From Strigomonas culicis (taxonomy: Eukaryota; Euglenozoa; Kinetoplastea; Trypanosomatida; Trypanosomatidae), in the NCBI GenBank assembly GCA_000482145.1, contig AUXH01000437.1:1-16456 (forward strand): a DNA stretch of 16,456 nucleotides, given 5' to 3'. Below, in pieces: positions 1-7,947 of this stretch. The notes beneath the pieces are model-generated. The model had not been told where the DNA came from. It saw nothing but the letters and a program-made list of their open reading frames with translations, and ran no database searches. Position numbers and translations under genes: made by a program. The stretch's first letter is position 1; every line of letters begins with the position of its first letter.

Positions 1-234
1 GCCGCGGCGACGCACGCCCTCGGCGAGGCGGGCGCGCCCGCGGGCGGGGCCGGCGGCAGCCCGCCGGGCGCGTCACCGACCGGGTCGCGCACGACCGTGC
101 CGAGCGGCACCGCGACGGCGTCGCTGCTCGGCTTCACGGAGTCCCTGTGGAGCCGCAAGGCGGACGCCGACAGCGGCGCGAGGGAGGGCGCGCTGCCGGC
201 GCTGGCCCGCCACGCGCTGCTCAAGAAGAAGTAA
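1..234 (+). CDS. 3' end of an unidentified protein gene (C-terminal 77 residues)
   Basis: Frame 1 is open from the window edge to a TAA at 232-234 and encodes the last 77 residues of a protein whose start lies upstream. The visible part is low in complexity: an Ala/Gly/Pro/Ser/Thr-rich stretch over about 40 residues, then a more ordered tail containing GFTESLW and ending in three lysines. Codons are strongly G/C-ending, like the next genes, and the frame closes exactly where the T-rich spacer begins, so I take it as real coding sequence. I recognise no domain. The terminal tri-lysine could be a sorting signal or simply a basic tail; too little of the protein is present to decide. Confidence 0.6.
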   Translation, partial: AAATHALGEAGAPAGGAGGSPPGASPTGSRTTVPSGTATASLLGFTESLWSRKADADSGAREGALPALARHALLKKK

Positions 235-717
235 GTAGAAAAAAAGCGCTCCGACGCCCACAGAGAGGGGACCTATTGTACATTTTTTTTGGGGGGTGGT
301 GGTGGTGGTGGTGGTGGTGGTTAGCATATCTGTTGAAACTAATGTTTCTGTCGATGTAAATTAGCCAGCGTGTTTTTCTTTAGATAGTGCTTACGAATTA
401 GAGAAGATAAAGTGTGGGTTCCATCCACGCGTAGATAGAGTTTCTTGTTTCTTCTTTTTCTTGCTCTCAAAATGAAAGAATGCTCCTCTGTGCTACCTTG
501 TCTGTATACCCACTCCCACCTTTGTCTTCCTCTTCCTTCTCTATGCACACCAGTCAACGTATAACTAGGTTATATATAGCGTGTAGGAGCTTTGTAGGAC
601 AATAGCATCTTCGGATTGCGAATTGAGTATTTTGTAGAAGAAGAAGAAAGAAAGAAAGAATAATAAAAACACTTATTTCCTTCCAACAAACAATAACAAC
701 AATTTAAAAAAAAAAAC
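235..717 (+). other. Intergenic spacer with a (GGT)9 microsatellite and a trans-splice acceptor
   Basis: This 483-base spacer holds no credible gene. A run of eight T then G6 leads into nine GGT units (about 295-321). A polypyrimidine-rich stretch (about 511-553) follows and is assigned to splicing of the next gene. A purine-rich GAA/GAAA repeat lies at about 638-660, and an A11 tract sits immediately before the start codon at 718. Confidence 0.7.
511..553 (+). promoter_or_regulatory. Predicted spliced-leader acceptor for the MECR-like gene
   Basis: A pyrimidine-rich tract ends in CACCAG, with the AG at 552-553. No better tract lies between it and the ATG at 718, which would give a 5' UTR of about 164 bases. 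Assignment is by pattern only. Confidence 0.5.
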
Positions 718-2082
718 ATGTTAGCTTCATCTCGACTGCTCCGCGGCCTCCCTGCCGTGCGCACGGTCGCCGCGGCCGGCTGGCGCTACCACCGCCACGG
801 CCGGCCGGAGAAGGTGCTGCAGTACGAGCACTACCGCGTGCCCTTCGACCGCAAGAGCGGCCAGGTCGTCGTGAAGATGCTGGCTGCCCCGGTGCACCGC
901 CAGGACAAGAACGTGATCGAGGGCGCCGGCGCCGGGCTCTGGACACCGCTGCTGCTGCCGGCCGCGGCCAAGGCGATGCCGCGCGTCGCCGGCGTAGAGG
1001 GCGTGGGCGTTGTGGAGGAGGTCGGCAGCGGCGCGACGCTCGGCGTAAAGGAGGGCGACCTCGTGTGGGTGAACAACCCGCTCGTCGGCACGTGGGCCAC
1101 GCACATCGTCACCGACGCGGACAACGTCGACGTCGTGCCGAACCGCGCGGACGTCGACATCGAGTACCTCTCCGCGCTCTCGCTCTTCCACACGGCGTAC
1201 CACCTCACGAACAGCTTTGTGAGTCTGCAGCCGGGCGACGTGGTGCTGCAGACGGGCGCCTCCTCCTCCATCTCGCAGATCTGCCAGGGCTATCTCCGCG
1301 CCAAGGGCGCGAAGCTCTTTCAGACAATGCAGCTCGGTCGCACCGAGCACGCCCACCTGCTGGCGTTCTTCAAGCTGCGCGGCGCCTTCGCGGTCGTGCC
1401 GCACAACTACGTGCGGACGAACTACATGCGGCGCCTGCTGTCCGACGTGCCGCCGCCGCGGCTGCTGCTGAACCACAGCTGCGGGGAGCACGCCTCTAGC
1501 CTGCTCAACCTCCTCGGCGACAACGGTGTGTGCGTCACCTACGGCAACACGAGCCACAAGCCGATGCAGCTAGCCAACATGGACCTCATCGCCCGCGGCA
1601 TCCAGTTCAAGGGCTTCTTCCTGCCGGCCTGGATGCAGCGCCACACGCGCGAGGCCCGTATGCGGGTGCACCAGAACGTCGTGGAGAGCATGACGATCGC
1701 CCAGGGTCACGGCATCTTCCGCGCACAGCGCTTCAAGATGGATGGCGACTCGCCCTTCGCCTTTAGTAACGCGTGGGACGCGCCACTGGCGTCGCGCAAG
1801 GCGATCCTGCGCATGGTGGGCGAGTACGGCGAGTGGCGCCGCCCGCGCACCGACCAGGCCGGCTGGAACATGGGCCGCGCCGTCTGGGAGGACCTGCTGC
1901 AGCAGATGTGGGAGGCCGCCGGCACGACGGAGAACCCGCAGTCGATGAAGTACTACACGCCGTTCGACGACATCTACACCACGTTCTACGACGGCAAGCA
2001 GTCCAAGGAGATGGGTCACCGCGACGTGTTCTTCCGCCGCCCGAACGCACCGCGCCACAACGCGGCAGAGCAGAAGGAGTAA
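718..2082 (+). CDS. Mitochondrial MECR/Etr1-like MDR-fold protein, probable pseudoenzyme
   Basis: The 454-residue product aligns end to end with mitochondrial trans-2-enoyl-CoA reductases (MECR/Etr1, medium-chain dehydrogenase/reductase superfamily), which do the last reduction of type II fatty acid synthesis. Landmarks are VVVKMLAAPV (51-60), VAGVEGVGVVEEVG (90-103), a GTW motif (124-126), LQPGDVVLQ (170-178), a Rossmann-turn region TGASSSISQ (179-187), LLLN..CG (249-256), VTYGN (273-277) and KGFFLPAW (298-305). The first 30 residues are basic and Ala/Arg-rich, like a mitochondrial presequence. Key family residues differ. The segment after the Asn-Pro-like position reads HRQDKNVIEGAGAGLW, with no catalytic-type Tyr after the QG-like pair. 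The Gly-rich turn has SIS instead of the usual Gly-Val-Gly pattern. An extra C-terminal region of about 85 residues (367-454), rich in aromatic and charged residues, is absent from ordinary MECR. I infer a structural or regulatory mitochondrial protein rather than a working reductase. Confidence 0.8.
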   Translation: MLASSRLLRGLPAVRTVAAAGWRYHRHGRPEKVLQYEHYRVPFDRKSGQVVVKMLAAPVHRQDKNVIEGAGAGLWTPLLLPAAAKAMPRVAGVEGVGVVEEVGSGATLGVKEGDLVWVNNPLVGTWATHIVTDADNVDVVPNRADVDIEYLSALSLFHTAYHLTNSFVSLQPGDVVLQTGASSSISQICQGYLRAKGAKLFQTMQLGRTEHAHLLAFFKLRGAFAVVPHNYVRTNYMRRLLSDVPPPRLLLNHSCGEHASSLLNLLGDNGVCVTYGNTSHKPMQLANMDLIARGIQFKGFFLPAWMQRHTREARMRVHQNVVESMTIAQGHGIFRAQRFKMDGDSPFAFSNAWDAPLASRKAILRMVGEYGEWRRPRTDQAGWNMGRAVWEDLLQQMWEAAGTTENPQSMKYYTPFDDIYTTFYDGKQSKEMGHRDVFFRRPNAPRHNAAEQKE

Positions 2083-2649
2083 CAGAGAGAGAGAGAGAGA
2101 AAAGAAAAATATAGGCATTTTTGTATAATAATTAAGCACAGGGGGAAAAAAAAAGAATAACAATATGGCATCAAGAAAACTTGAGCACTGAACGTTGGTT
2201 ATGACTTTTTTCCCCTTTTTACTCGTAGTGTTTTCTTTTTCTTTGTCTGTTTGTTTTTTTTGTTTGCTGTTTTCATTTCTGTCCCCTTCCCATTGCAGCG
2301 CAAGATGACATCGTTTAGCTAGTCGAAAACAAAAAGCAAAAGAAAAGAAATAGTATTATTACTTATTTGTTCACTTAAATTAGAAGACGTTTGCTGATGT
2401 TAGTAATGATCTCGTTAGTCTCTCTTTGGTAAACATAACCAAAAACAAAGCGAAATAGTCAGAGTGTTAACACCGATGTATATGCACACCTACTTAAAAA
2501 AAAAAACATGTATACATAGTTACATAGTTCTATTGTCATCTTACTTTGAATGGTTCTCTGTCTTCCCCCTTCTGTTTCCAAAGGACGACACAGTAGTCTC
2601 TCAAGAAGAAGAAAAACACTTTTATATATAATAGTAGGACTAGCAGTTC
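2083..2649 (+). other. Intergenic spacer with a GA repeat
   Basis: The spacer starts with an (AG)8 run at 2084-2099 just after the stop codon. T-rich and A-rich low-complexity sequence follows, then an A11 tract with CATGT at 2496-2511, and a pyrimidine tract with a splice acceptor near 2583. No ORF here looks coding. Confidence 0.65.
2556..2583 (+). promoter_or_regulatory. Predicted spliced-leader acceptor for the 2650 gene
   Basis: A pyrimidine-rich tract (CTGTCTTCCCCCTTCTGTTT) leads to CCAAAG with the AG at 2582-2583. A purine-rich AAGAAGAAGAA element follows about 20 bases downstream. A further AG at 2645-2646 directly before the ATG is too close to be the preferred site. Confidence 0.5.
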
Positions 2650-3453
2650 ATGTTGCGGCTACGGTGCCAACAAGACCTTGCGCGCCCCGCCCCGGCCTCT
2701 CTCCTCCTCCCTGCCCGTCACCAGTCCTCCGACCAGTTCCATCGGTACCTGCACCACCCCCACATTGTGCAGCCGGACGGCCTCGACAATCTCGTCCGCA
2801 CCAAGGCGGAGCAGCAGCAGTGGCTCAACACGGAACAATGGGACGGCTACAGCGACACCTACCTGAAGCGCTTCATGCAGTACTCCGCGACGCAGGAGCA
2901 CCCGAACCCGCAGATCAGCATCCGCAACGACATGCTGTACAAGTGTCTGGGGCTCGTGTTCGAGCTCTACGGGACGCTGGCGGATGACCTCCACGAACTG
3001 CATGACAACCCCCTCCACCCGCAGTTCCACGTCCGCCTGGAGCGCATCCGCCGCGACCGGGAGCGCATCGCGGCGGAGCTGGACAAGGTGTACGCCGGCC
3101 TGCACCCGACCATGAAGACCATCTACGACGCGATGCTGGTGCGGCGCTACTACCATCTGGAGGACTGGATCCGCTACGTAGAGAAGAAGCGCGCCCGCAT
3201 CTTCGAGGACCTGACGCCGGCGTACCTCGCGCAGGCGCGGCAGGCGCAGGCACTGTCGGAGCAGTTCCTGCGGCGGCTGAAGCAGCTGGAGAGCACGCTC
3301 TACGAGAACCCGGTGCTGGGGCTCATGTCGAACGACCAGCTCGAGCAGTACAGCGCGGGCGAGCTCGCGATGCTGCAGCAGAAGGCCACCTACTTTCGCA
3401 AAATGAAGCGCTTCGGCGCCAACCAGTTGGACTCGGATGTGCACACGCACTAA
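2650..3453 (+). CDS. Unidentified helical protein, probably mitochondrial
   Basis: I do not recognise this 267-residue protein. The codon use is G/C-ending like its neighbours, and the frame runs from just after a splice acceptor to a TAA at 3451-3453, so it is very probably a gene. The N-terminus (residues 1-25) is basic with Leu, Ala and Gln and almost no acidic residues, ending near ARHQSS, as expected for a mitochondrial presequence. The rest is charged and predicted mainly helical, with heptad-like Leu/Arg/Glu stretches around 128-150 and 195-220, and aromatic clusters such as VRRYYHLEDWIRYVEKK (163-179). There are no evident membrane segments or catalytic motifs. It lies between a mitochondrial MECR-like gene and an RNase II gene, so a kinetoplastid-specific mitochondrial RNA-processing or ribosomal accessory role is conceivable, but that is only a guess from context. 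Confidence 0.75.
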   Translation: MLRLRCQQDLARPAPASLLLPARHQSSDQFHRYLHHPHIVQPDGLDNLVRTKAEQQQWLNTEQWDGYSDTYLKRFMQYSATQEHPNPQISIRNDMLYKCLGLVFELYGTLADDLHELHDNPLHPQFHVRLERIRRDRERIAAELDKVYAGLHPTMKTIYDAMLVRRYYHLEDWIRYVEKKRARIFEDLTPAYLAQARQAQALSEQFLRRLKQLESTLYENPVLGLMSNDQLEQYSAGELAMLQQKATYFRKMKRFGANQLDSDVHTH

Positions 3454-3589
3454 ATCTCTGGTGCCGGTGCGCGTCGTCTTGCTTGCTCACGAACTTAAAA
3501 GGTGTGACTATATATAAAACAAAGAGCGGCATATCTGAGAAGACAGCTCTCCATGACTACCGGAGTCCCCGTGTACGGTGTTGTGTATC

Positions 3590-3649
3590 TCTATTCTCTC
3601 TCCCTCCACACGCCTCTCTTTCTCTTTTTTATTCTCATTTGCCTTGCAG
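3590..3649 (+). promoter_or_regulatory. Predicted spliced-leader acceptor that sets the start of the RNase II gene
   Basis: A 55-base pyrimidine-rich tract ends in CTTGCAG, with the AG at 3648-3649. It lies inside the 5' part of the longer open frame that begins at 3553. The mature mRNA should therefore start near 3650, and the first in-frame ATG after it is at 3700. Confidence 0.7.
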
Positions 3650-3699
3650 TACCAGCAAGACCCCATTTCTTAGCCATTTGGTGTGTTGTTGCCCGATTC

Positions 3700-5838
3700 A
3701 TGTCGAAGCCCCCGCGCACGGTGAAGGTCGTACAGTTCAGCGGGACCTACCTGAACAAGCAGTGGACGCGGCGCTTCATTCTAGGGACCCTCCTCCAGCG
3801 CTACGACGCCGCCCGGCTGCGCGACACGGGGGGCCGTGCGGGCGGCCGCAGCGACGCCGCGCTGCTGCGCGTGCAGCGACTCGCCAGCGACGTGTGGCAG
3901 CTGCCGGCGAAGCCGCTGGACCCCGTCAGCGAGCGCCGCATCTTTCGCCTGCTCGCGCGCTACGCGTGCGGCGAGGGCGCGCTGTCGGACGAGGCGCTGC
4001 GCGAGCTGCGGTGGGTCCTCCGCGCGCTGCCCGACGCCCCCGCGCCCATCGACGACCCGCGGCAGGTCGAGCGCCTGCTGGGGGCCCTGCACTACGTGGA
4101 GCCGGGCGATAACCTGCGGCGTCTTTCCTACGCGGGTGCGCTGCACTACCCGCCGCAGGCGCACGCGCTGATGGAGCCGCACCTCGCGCCGCGCATCCAG
4201 CGCGACGGCGGGGACCCGTTCGACCCCATCCGCGAGGTCTGCGACGGGCCCGGCTACGCCATCGACTCGGCCACGACGAGCGAGGTGGACGACGCGATCG
4301 GGCTCGAGGTGGACCCCGCGACGGGAGCGGAGGTCTTCACCGTGTACGTGTCGGACGCGACCGTGTACTGCCCGTTCGACAGCGCGCTGGAGCAGGTCAC
4401 GGCGCGCCTCCTGACCACAACGACGTACCTGCCGGAGGGCGTCTTCTTCATGCTGCCGAAGCCGATCGTCGAGGCGGCGACGCTGCGGGAGGACCGCCCG
4501 TGCCGCACCTTCAACATCCGCTTCCAGGTCCACCCCGCGACGGGGGAGCTGCACCGCTACAGCGTGCACGTCGGGTGGCTGCGGCGGCTGCGGCGCATCA
4601 CGTACGACCAGGTGCAGGCGCTGTTGACGCCGGACGGCGCGGGCGGCGCGCCGCCGCCGCCGGCGTGGCTGCAGCCGCAGGACGCGCAGCGCATCAAGCG
4701 CATCCACGAGGTGGCCCGGCTGCGCTTCGCCGCGCGCATGCGGCGCAGCGACGCGGGTGGCCGCGCCGTCGAGGCGAACCTGCCAGAGCCGCTCATCCGA
4801 GTGGCGGGCACCCGCGTCGTGTCCGTCGCGGACCAGATCCTCTCGACGCAGGACGCGCGCCTCGCCGTCGCGGAGCTCATGATCGCCGCGAACGAGGTCT
4901 GCTCGCGCGTCGGGCAAGCGCACGGCATCGCGCTGCCGTACCGCGGCACGCGCAGCCTCTCCACCGACCATCAGGTCGCGAAGTACTTCGCGGAGCCGCA
5001 GGGCGTGGCGACCGCCGCCTCGCTCGACCGCGGCACCCGCTTCATGGCGGAGGCGATTGTGCGGACGGTGCGGCGGCTGAGTGCGGTGACGCGCGCCATC
5101 TACCACCACGCGCCGCTGCACCACGCCGGGCTGGACACGACGTTCTACACACACAGCACCAGCCCGCTGCGCCGCTACGCGGACATGTTGGTGCACCACC
5201 AGCTGAAGGTGCTCCTGTGGGCGCAGCACAAGAGCGCGCCGGGCGGCAGGCGGCACACCGCCGTCTCCATGAGCGACGGCGGCAGCGCACGGCCGCCGCC
5301 GCTCTTCGCGCTGCCGCCCATCGCCGAGCACACCATGGCCTCGCTGTGCCAGATGATCAGCAACAAGCAGCAGCAGTCCAGCCTGCTGCAGGACAGCAGC
5401 AGCCGCTTCTGGATTCTGCGCTTCATGTCCGACCTCCTCGCCCGGGACCCGCGGCGGCGCTTCGTGTGCCTCGTGGGCGACACGCGCCGCGTGGCGGCCG
5501 CCCCTGCCTACCGCCCCGCCGCCGCCGCCCCCGTCGACGGGCTGCTGGCCGCGCTACAGCCGCCGCGCGGCGACGCCGCCGCCGCCGCCGCCGAGGCGCC
5601 GGCGGCCCCGTGCGCGTACGTGTCGGACCTCTACCTCCCGGAGTTGCAGTTCACCCACACGGTGCCGCACCACAACGCGGAGGTGCGCGTGGGTGCGCTG
5701 GTGGACTGCGAGGTGACGGCCGTGCTGCCGACGCAGGGCCTCCTCGAGATGCGGGTGGTCGCCGTGCGCCGTGGCATCGATGAGCGCCAGGGCGAACGGC
5801 TGTGGATGGGCAGCGCCGTGTCCGTCCTTGACGCGTGA
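3700..5838 (+). CDS. DSS1: RNase II/RNB-family 3'-5' exoribonuclease, DSS-1-like
   Basis: The 712-residue product carries an RNB catalytic domain and a C-terminal S1-like domain, as in processive 3'-5' exoribonucleases. The metal-site motif reads AIDSATTSEVDDAI (187-200). It retains three of the four family aspartates (D189, D197, D198); the remaining one is Glu (E195). The second hallmark, HSTSPLRRYADML (485-497), is intact, including the paired arginines. The S1-like strand pattern lies at about 641-696. A Pro/Ala-rich insertion at about 598-637 and another around 311-321 are lineage-type spacers. I chose the start at 3700 because the frame open from 3553 first crosses a T-rich tract and splice acceptor; residues from that part are hydrophobic and of different codon use. 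In trypanosomes the RNase II-like DSS-1 works with the RET1 uridylyltransferase in the mitochondrial 3' processome. The family assignment is firm. The DSS-1 orthology is inferred, because no obvious presequence is seen. Confidence 0.82.
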   Translation: MSKPPRTVKVVQFSGTYLNKQWTRRFILGTLLQRYDAARLRDTGGRAGGRSDAALLRVQRLASDVWQLPAKPLDPVSERRIFRLLARYACGEGALSDEALRELRWVLRALPDAPAPIDDPRQVERLLGALHYVEPGDNLRRLSYAGALHYPPQAHALMEPHLAPRIQRDGGDPFDPIREVCDGPGYAIDSATTSEVDDAIGLEVDPATGAEVFTVYVSDATVYCPFDSALEQVTARLLTTTTYLPEGVFFMLPKPIVEAATLREDRPCRTFNIRFQVHPATGELHRYSVHVGWLRRLRRITYDQVQALLTPDGAGGAPPPPAWLQPQDAQRIKRIHEVARLRFAARMRRSDAGGRAVEANLPEPLIRVAGTRVVSVADQILSTQDARLAVAELMIAANEVCSRVGQAHGIALPYRGTRSLSTDHQVAKYFAEPQGVATAASLDRGTRFMAEAIVRTVRRLSAVTRAIYHHAPLHHAGLDTTFYTHSTSPLRRYADMLVHHQLKVLLWAQHKSAPGGRRHTAVSMSDGGSARPPPLFALPPIAEHTMASLCQMISNKQQQSSLLQDSSSRFWILRFMSDLLARDPRRRFVCLVGDTRRVAAAPAYRPAAAAPVDGLLAALQPPRGDAAAAAAEAPAAPCAYVSDLYLPELQFTHTVPHHNAEVRVGALVDCEVTAVLPTQGLLEMRVVAVRRGIDERQGERLWMGSAVSVLDA

Positions 5839-5875
5839 GCGGTTCGTCAATGCTACCAAGGTGCGGGGGGCACCT

Positions 5876-6014
5876 TTTTTTTTTCTCTCTCTCCCTCTCT
5901 CTCAGCGTTCGTGACATGCTCTGCTCTTTACCTTTGGTGTCTCTGCGCGTCTGCGGTTGACATACTTGTCTCCCCCCTCCCTCTACTTCTCTCGTTGGAA
6001 CGGAACGTGTTCAG
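5876..6014 (+). promoter_or_regulatory. Predicted spliced-leader acceptor region for the ARL gene
   Basis: Two pyrimidine tracts lie in the 221-base spacer. One (about 5874-5903) ends in CTCTCAG with AG at 5904-5905. A second (about 5970-5995) leads to GTTCAG with AG at 6013-6014. The second would leave a 45-base 5' UTR; the first has the stronger tract. Both may be used. Confidence 0.5.
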
Positions 6015-6059
6015 CAAACCCCCTAAAGAATAACTGATCGCACGCGCTACACACCATAG

Positions 6060-6623
6060 ATGGGCCAGGTGCTGACCGGGCTGTGGAGCATATTCAGCTT
6101 CAAGCGGCCTTATAAGCTGCTCATCCTCGGCCTTAACAACGCCGGAAAAACGTCCATCCTGTACCATCTGCAGCTAGGACACACGATCCAAACCCAGCCC
6201 ACGTTAGGCGGCAACACCGAGAAGCTCACCATCACGAATCCGTCCAACCAAAACACCATCACCTTCACCTGCTGGGACCTGGGGGGGCAGGAGCAGCTCC
6301 GCGGCGCGTGGAGCCTGTACTACGAGCAGACCGACGCCGTGCTCTTCGTCGTGGACGCCGCCGAGCCGGCGCGCTTTGCGACGGCGAAGACGATCCTACA
6401 TAAGCTGCTGACGGAGGAGCCGGAGCTGCGCCAGTCCATCCTACTCGTGCTGGCGAACAAGCAGGACCTCGACTCTGCGGCCTCGCCGGCGGAGCTGATG
6501 GAGGTGCTAGAGCTCGGCAAGTTCAAGGACCGCACGTGGACGCTCATGGGGTGCAGCGCCGCGACCGGCGAGTCGCTGAATGAGGCGATGAACTGGATAG
6601 CAGAGAGCTTGGACAATAGGTAA
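6060..6623 (+). CDS. ARF-like small GTPase, closest in pattern to ARL5
   Basis: The 187-residue product has every GTPase box of the ARF/ARL family: P-loop GLNNAGKT (24-31), switch I PTLGGNTE (47-54) with the Mg-binding Thr48, switch II WDLGGQEQLR (72-81), the guanine motif NKQD (133-136) and CSA (165-167). Gly2 follows the initiator Met, so N-myristoylation and Golgi/trans-Golgi membrane attachment are likely. Switch II continues as GGQEQLRGAWSLYY, and switch I has Gly-Asn after PTLG rather than the Phe-Asn of classical ARF and ARL1; both resemble ARL5, which acts in endosome-to-Golgi tethering. Between the switches the beta2-beta3 interswitch carries a few extra polar residues (NPSNQN, 60-65). 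All nucleotide-binding residues are present, so it should be active. The ARL5 subtype is an inference; another ARL clade is possible. Confidence 0.88.
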   Translation: MGQVLTGLWSIFSFKRPYKLLILGLNNAGKTSILYHLQLGHTIQTQPTLGGNTEKLTITNPSNQNTITFTCWDLGGQEQLRGAWSLYYEQTDAVLFVVDAAEPARFATAKTILHKLLTEEPELRQSILLVLANKQDLDSAASPAELMEVLELGKFKDRTWTLMGCSAATGESLNEAMNWIAESLDNR

Positions 6624-6786
6624 GCAAGTGTACAAATGGCAGTGTTCTCGAATCGTGCCGGATGCGTGGATCCTTTGTCTGTTGACCTTATCGTTGATGC
6701 GTAAGTACATACATCTGTGTAGATCTGGTAGGAAGCTTTCATGTGTGTGATGCTATGTGGTGCTGCTTCTTGACGCCGACGGTGGT

Positions 6787-6843
6787 GACCCTTTTTTGCT
6801 CCTCTTACCTGACCTCTGCTCACACACTTTCAAACCTCCAAAG
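6787..6843 (+). promoter_or_regulatory. Predicted spliced-leader acceptor for the LRR gene
   Basis: A pyrimidine-rich stretch containing TTTTTTGCTCCTCTTACC and further C/T runs ends in CCAAAG with AG at 6842-6843. It is followed at once by AAGAAGAAAA. This places the start of translation at the ATG at 6871 rather than at the upstream in-frame ATG at 6757. Confidence 0.6.
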
Positions 6844-6870
6844 AAGAAGAAAAAAAAAAAAGCAGCTCCC

Positions 6871-7947
6871 ATGACCGAAAGCACCGTTACGTTCCAGTCG
6901 CTGGTGGCGATCACCTCCTACATCCGGCTGGGCTGCGCGCCGCTGGCCCTCACCGCGGCGAGCCCCGCGGCGTGCACCGCGGCCGAGCGGTCGCCGTGCG
7001 GGTGCACGCTGCCGAGCCGCACCGTCGTCACGCGTATCGAGACGGACACGGCGAATGGGGTGTCGCCGCTGGGCATGCACCGCGTGCTGCGCTTCGCGGC
7101 GCTGCCGTCGGACCGCCGCGTGCTGGAGCGGTCGCTGTGGCGCCTGCTGCGGCCGGTGGAGGGGCGGCCGCTCCCCATCGCCCTGACGGCGAGCGGCGTC
7201 ACCGGCGTCGGCAGGCCGCTGGACGCGCTGCCGTCCGCCTTGCTGCCCCTCGTCGCCCGCGTCAATCTGTCAAACAGCCAGGCGATGCAGGCGGTGGACC
7301 TGAGCGGTGGCGAGAGCACGCTGGAAGAGATCAGCCTCTCCTTCTGTGAGAGCCTACAGGCGCTGCCGGACCTCTCCGCCTTCCAGCGCCTGCGTCGCCT
7401 CGACGTGAGCTTCACGCAGCTGCCAAACCTCTCCTGCATACGCGGCTGCCAGGCGCTGGAGGAAGTGCGCGTCACCATGTGCGGATCGCTGACGAGCCTC
7501 GCCGACCTTGGCGGCCTGCCGGTGCTGCGCGCGGTGTACGCGCTGAATGTGGCGATCGCGGACCTGTCGTGGGTGCGGCAGTGCCCGGCTCTGACAGTGC
7601 TGATGCTCTCCAGCTCTCAGCTGATCGACACCGCCATGCTCGGCGAGCTGCACCACGTGCGCGAGCTGGGGATCAGCAACAGCCCCACACGCAGCGTGGA
7701 GTGGGTGAGAAACTGCCAGCTGCTGGAGGACCTCACTCTGGCCAGCTGCAAAAACGTCACGAGCTTGACCGCTGTCGCGAGTCTGAAGCACCTGAAGCGG
7801 TTGGATGCCAGCTTCAGCGCCGTACAGGATGTCCGCGGCATTTCCCAGTGCCCGGCGCTGGAGAGCGTCAACCTGATGGGCTGCTCCCTCAACGCCGAGA
7901 GCGTGGCGGAGCTGCAGAGACTAAACATCAAAGAGTGCGAGTTTTGA
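6871..7947 (+). CDS. Leucine-rich-repeat protein, kinetoplastid type
   Basis: The 358-residue product has an N-terminal region (1-118) without repeats, followed by about ten leucine-rich repeats of roughly 22-24 residues (119-356). Recurring units look like LEEISLSFCESLQALPDLS, LRRLDVSFTQLPNLSCI, LEEVRVTMCGSLTSLADL and LEDLTLASCKNVTSLTAV. The consensus LxxLxLxxCxxLxxLxxL, with a Cys at the Asn position in several units, is like cysteine-containing LRRs. There is no signal peptide, transmembrane segment or F-box evident, so I expect a cytosolic scaffold that binds a protein partner. Trypanosomatids have many such proteins and the sequence does not reveal the partner. The start at 6871 follows the predicted acceptor; the in-frame extension from 6757 crosses the pyrimidine tract and a poly-Lys run made by AAG repeats, so I exclude it. 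Confidence 0.82.
   Translation: MTESTVTFQSLVAITSYIRLGCAPLALTAASPAACTAAERSPCGCTLPSRTVVTRIETDTANGVSPLGMHRVLRFAALPSDRRVLERSLWRLLRPVEGRPLPIALTASGVTGVGRPLDALPSALLPLVARVNLSNSQAMQAVDLSGGESTLEEISLSFCESLQALPDLSAFQRLRRLDVSFTQLPNLSCIRGCQALEEVRVTMCGSLTSLADLGGLPVLRAVYALNVAIADLSWVRQCPALTVLMLSSSQLIDTAMLGELHHVRELGISNSPTRSVEWVRNCQLLEDLTLASCKNVTSLTAVASLKHLKRLDASFSAVQDVRGISQCPALESVNLMGCSLNAESVAELQRLNIKECEF

Noticed and set aside
727..1557. A 276-codon antisense frame opposite the MECR-like gene
   Set aside because: It is a shadow of GC-rich sense codons, with His/Arg/Val-rich low-complexity product.
3781..5331. A 516-codon antisense frame opposite the RNase II gene
   Set aside because: It is a mirror of strongly G/C-ending codons in the sense gene; the sense strand has clear RNB motifs.
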